Shown here piece by piece: positions 61,654-64,000 of a stretch of 64,000 bases of DNA. Positions within the stretch are counted from its first letter, which is position 1; each line of letters opens with the position of its first letter. The notes under the pieces were generated by a model. That model had not been told where the DNA came from. It saw only the letters and a program-made list of their open reading frames with translations, and made no database searches. Both the position numbers and the translations under genes were made by a program. The stretch spans positions 1-64,000 of the forward strand of contig NZ_QKZO01000015.1 of NCBI RefSeq assembly GCF_003254295.1, written 5' to 3'. The DNA comes from Rhodobacter capsulatus. GTDB taxonomy: Bacteria > Pseudomonadota > Alphaproteobacteria > Rhodobacterales > Rhodobacteraceae.

Positions 61654-62484
61654 TCAAAGGGTTGCCTGCGTCGGGGCGAGGGGGATCTCGCCGAAGATGA
61701 CGCTGTGAAGGGTGCCGTCGGCGGTGCGCAGACAGAGCGCGCCATCCGGGCCAAGCGCCTCGGCGATGCCCTGACGGGGGGCCTGCGGGGCGGAAAGGGT
61801 AACGGGCTGGCCGAGCGTGCAGGAGCGCACCGACCAGGCCTGCCGGGCGGGCTCGAAGCCGAAACGTTCCCATTCGGTCAGCCGGTGGTCGAGCCGTTCG
61901 ACCAGCGCCGCGAAAAGATCGAAGCGGTCGACCTTGCGGCCGGTTTCGGCGCTGATCGAGGTGGCGATGGCTTGCAGCTCCGGCGGGAAATCCGTGCGGC
62001 TCTGGGCGATATTGATGCCGATGCCCGCGATGATGTGATCCAGATCGCCTTCGGGGGTGAGCATCAGTTCGCACAGGATGCCCGAAAGCTTGCGGCCCCC
62101 GACCATCAGGTCGTTCGGCCATTTGATTTGCGGCGCAAGGCCCGTGGTGCGGGCGATGGCCTCGGCCGCGGCGACGGCGATGACCAGCGTCACCTGCGCC
62201 AGATCGGCCAGAGGGCGGGAGGGACGCAGAAGCACCGAGGCAAGCAGGCTTTCCCGGGGACGCGAAACCCAGGGTCGGTCGTATTTGCCGCGTCCGGCCG
62301 TCTGATGATCGGCCAGAACGATGGTGCCCGTGGGCGCGCCCCTCCGCGCCAGACCGGCCAGAAAGCTGTTCGTGGAGGACAGAACAGGCCGGTGGTGGAC
62401 CGCGCAACCGATCCCGGTCCGACGCCGGAAGGGAAGTGCAAGCGTCGGGAGGTTCGGGAGAAGATCGGGATGGTGCGCGGTCAT
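61654..62484 (-). CDS. birA: Biotin-[protein] ligase (BirA, no DNA-binding domain)
   Basis: 276 residues. LSSTNSFLAGLARRGAPTGT, HQTAGRGKYDRPWVSRP (biotin/AMP loop), IKWPNDLMVGGRKLSGILCE, GIGINIAQS. No N-terminal helix-turn-helix, so it only ligates. Lying between madB and madA, it is probably dedicated to MadF. An N-terminal stretch of about 28 residues is longer than in minimal ligases. Confidence 0.94.
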   Translation of the reverse strand: MTAHHPDLLPNLPTLALPFRRRTGIGCAVHHRPVLSSTNSFLAGLARRGAPTGTIVLADHQTAGRGKYDRPWVSRPRESLLASVLLRPSRPLADLAQVTLVIAVAAAEAIARTTGLAPQIKWPNDLMVGGRKLSGILCELMLTPEGDLDHIIAGIGINIAQSRTDFPPELQAIATSISAETGRKVDRFDLFAALVERLDHRLTEWERFGFEPARQAWSVRSCTLGQPVTLSAPQAPRQGIAEALGPDGALCLRTADGTLHSVIFGEIPLAPTQATL

Positions 62485-62519
62485 GGGGTTGCTCCTGTGA
62501 GCGGGTCAGGGACGGTCGG

Positions 62520-63728
62520 TCAGTTGACCAGACCGATGGTCGAGGCGAAGACACCGACGGCGATGGCCGAGACGATGACCCCGCAGATCGAGGCGCCCAT
62601 GGCGAGCGGCATGATCATGGCGTGGGGGTTGGCGGCGAAGACTTCCTTCTGGGCGATCTTCGCGGTCGAGGGCATGCAGGAGACGCCGGCGATACCAATG
62701 ACGGGGTTGTAATTGCCGTTCGAGAGTTTCCAGATCAGGTAGCCGCCGCCGATGCCGCCCAGTGCCGAGACGGCGAGCGCCGTGATGCCAAGGACCAGCA
62801 GAAGCGCGACTTGCGGATCGAGCAGGGTTTTGGCTTCGCACAGCGCCCCCAGCACCAGCCCCAGAAGCAGGGTCGAGGAATAGGTGACGGTATTTTCCAG
62901 AAGCTTCTGATAGGGCTCGATTTCCGCTTCCTTGATCGCGACGCCGAGGAAGAACGACAGGATCAGCGGCGTGGCGACGGGCAGCAGCAGGCACAGAAGA
63001 CCGGCGGCAACCACGGTGAAGACGAATTTCGCCTGCGGCGTGACATCGGGGAAATCATACTCCACCTCGATGGCGCGGTGCTCTTCCTTGATCAGCCAGC
63101 GCACAAGGTAGGGGTAACCGGCATAGGTCAGCGACAGATAGAGATAGGCGATGATCGAGATCGGCACGAAGAGGTTCTTCGCCATCATCAGCGAGCCAAA
63201 GAGCACCATCGGACCATCGGCGCCGCCGATCGTGCCCACGGCCGCGGCTTCACCGGGCGTCAGGCCGCAGTAATAGCCGATCACCAGCGTCACGAAGGTG
63301 CCCAGTTCGGCGCAGACCGCGACGGCGATGCTGGCCCAGGGCCGGGCAAGGATGAAGGAGATGTCCGCCATCGTGCCGATGCCCATGAAGAGCATGCAGG
63401 CGACCAGCGAGTTGACGAAGGTGAAGTTGTAGATCGGCTGCAGGAAGTTGATCTGCATGATGTCCATGAGCGCATTCGTCTCGGACACCAGCGGCGAGAT
63501 CACCAGCGTGCCGACCTGGCCGCCTTCAAGGATCATCACGCCGGCGTTGACCGCCATCATGCCAAGGCCCATCGGCACCATGATCAGCGGTTCAAGCGTG
63601 CGCTTGAAGCCCAGATAGGCGAGCAGGAAGCCCAGCCCGATGAACCCCAGACGGGCAAAGGAAATCAGCGGGTCCTGGATGAAGAGTGTCCCGATACCGG
63701 GAAAGATGTTGAACAGGGTCTCAAGCAT
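62520..63728 (-). CDS. madB: MadB, carboxybiotin decarboxylase, sodium-pump membrane subunit
   Basis: 402 residues, 10-11 helices. Belongs with OadB/GcdB: ISFARLGFIGLGFLLAYLGF, EPLIMVPMGLGMMAVNAGVM, TLGVIS-like LVISPLVSETNALMDIMQIN, GTIGGADGPMVLFGSLMMAK, GIAGVSCMPSTAKIAQKEVF. It decarboxylates carboxybiotin-MadF and pumps Na+ outward, saving the energy of decarboxylation. Starts 9 bp after a 38-residue ORF. Confidence 0.95.
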   Translation of the reverse strand: MLETLFNIFPGIGTLFIQDPLISFARLGFIGLGFLLAYLGFKRTLEPLIMVPMGLGMMAVNAGVMILEGGQVGTLVISPLVSETNALMDIMQINFLQPIYNFTFVNSLVACMLFMGIGTMADISFILARPWASIAVAVCAELGTFVTLVIGYYCGLTPGEAAAVGTIGGADGPMVLFGSLMMAKNLFVPISIIAYLYLSLTYAGYPYLVRWLIKEEHRAIEVEYDFPDVTPQAKFVFTVVAAGLLCLLLPVATPLILSFFLGVAIKEAEIEPYQKLLENTVTYSSTLLLGLVLGALCEAKTLLDPQVALLLVLGITALAVSALGGIGGGYLIWKLSNGNYNPVIGIAGVSCMPSTAKIAQKEVFAANPHAMIMPLAMGASICGVIVSAIAVGVFASTIGLVN

Positions 63729-63737
63729 GTGAGCGCC

Positions 63738-63854
63738 TCAGGATGCGTTGGGAGAGGAGAGGAGTTTGGAGATGCCGACGATCACGCCGATCACGGCAAA
63801 GGAGATTGCGGCGGTGATCAGGTAGCTGAAGGCGGCATAGGTGATGATGTTCAT
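63738..63854 (-). CDS. 38-residue single-helix membrane peptide between madG and madB
   Basis: ATG 63854-63852 with GAGG six bases upstream, stop 63740-63738. MNIITYAAFSYLITAAISFA then VIGVIVGISKLLSSPNAS: one transmembrane helix and a short cytoplasmic-looking basic end. It starts 7 bases after the madG stop and ends 9 bases before the madB start, so it is coupled into the operon. OadG, the gamma subunit of oxaloacetate decarboxylase, is also a small one-helix protein; an equivalent Mad subunit is an inference. Confidence 0.6.
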   Translation of the reverse strand: MNIITYAAFSYLITAAISFAVIGVIVGISKLLSSPNAS

Positions 63855-63861
63855 GGGTGCC

Positions 63862-64000
63862 TCAGGGGTTGCAGGGGGCGAAGGGCAGGGCCTCCGCGGG
63901 GAAGATCGGGGGCAGCTCGCCCCCCGAAAGCGCATCGACGCCAAGGGTGACGGCCAGAAGATCGGCCGCGCCGCCGGGGCTGATGTGACGGGCGATGAAC
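63862..64000 (-). CDS. madG: MadG, triphosphoribosyl-dephospho-CoA synthase, C-terminal part (gene continues beyond window)
   Basis: About 45 codons up to TGA 63864-63862. The text FIARHISPGGAADLLAVTLG matches the conserved C-terminus (N/H-I-S-P-G-G-S/A-A-D-L-L) of CitG/MdcB/MadG proteins. It makes the prosthetic-group precursor that MadK attaches to MadE. Position before madB agrees with the Malonomonas order. Confidence 0.85.
   Translation of the reverse strand, partial: FIARHISPGGAADLLAVTLGVDALSGGELPPIFPAEALPFAPCNP

Noticed and set aside
60232-62712. 826-codon plus-strand frame opposite madA and birA
   Set aside because: Shadow of well-conserved enzymes; composition typical of antisense GC-rich frames.

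Overview
The window is GC-rich DNA of a Rhodobacterales alphaproteobacterium. A complete repABC cassette (44.4-47.9 kb) shows that it belongs to an extrachromosomal replicon, a large plasmid or chromid. Gene content (biotin transporter bioMNY, vibriobactin-type siderophore genes, an acetone carboxylase remnant) brings Rhodobacter capsulatus and its large plasmid to mind. That name is recollection and inference, not a database match.

Layout. 0-6 kb: an ArsR-arsenate reductase fusion cut by the window edge, a truncated TauE-type permease, a LysR/EamA divergent pair and an ABC-F protein. 6-14.4 kb: a general stress response island with phyR, nepR, ecfG and two HWE/HisKA_2-type histidine kinases. 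It also holds a four-gene envelope operon, an exported protein and a DUF1328 protein. I can read EcfG-type promoters (GGAAC-N16/17-CGTT) in front of each of these units, including one palindrome that serves phyR and nepR-ecfG at once. 14.6-20.3 kb: a scrap zone of gene pieces. It contains a binding-protein/permease chimera, an acetone carboxylase alpha remnant, a YedK remnant, the left end of an IS66 element fused in frame to an MFS gene, and a Crp/Fnr gene with an internal deletion. An intact, foreign-looking TIR-domain gene sits among them.

20.6-44 kb: a catecholate siderophore locus. It encodes 2,3-dihydroxybenzoate synthesis (isochorismate synthase, isochorismatase, DHB dehydrogenase), DHB-AMP ligase, a free aryl carrier protein, a phosphopantetheinyl transferase and three NRPS proteins (Cy-Cy-A with a dead carrier; a stand-alone C; degenerate C-T-C). 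A TonB-dependent receptor, a FepBDGC-type importer and a pair of YbtPQ/IrtAB-like ABC proteins follow. The set looks like vibriobactin, agrobactin or parabactin assembly with VibF split in two, so a polyamine-based DHB/oxazoline product is predicted.

44.4-48 kb: repA, repB, repC, with one parS-like palindrome inside repC and another just after it. 48.3-52.4 kb: an EAL protein, thiC behind a TPP riboswitch, and an SBF-family transporter. 52.4-64 kb: one long minus-strand operon for biotin-dependent, sodium-type malonate decarboxylation (madG-x-B-birA-A-E-C-D-H-K-F-L-M). It carries its own biotin ligase and the biotin ECF transporter bioMNY, so substrate uptake, cofactor uptake, cofactor attachment and the enzyme are co-transcribed. 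The operon runs off the right edge within madG. I saw no tRNA, rRNA or CRISPR array.
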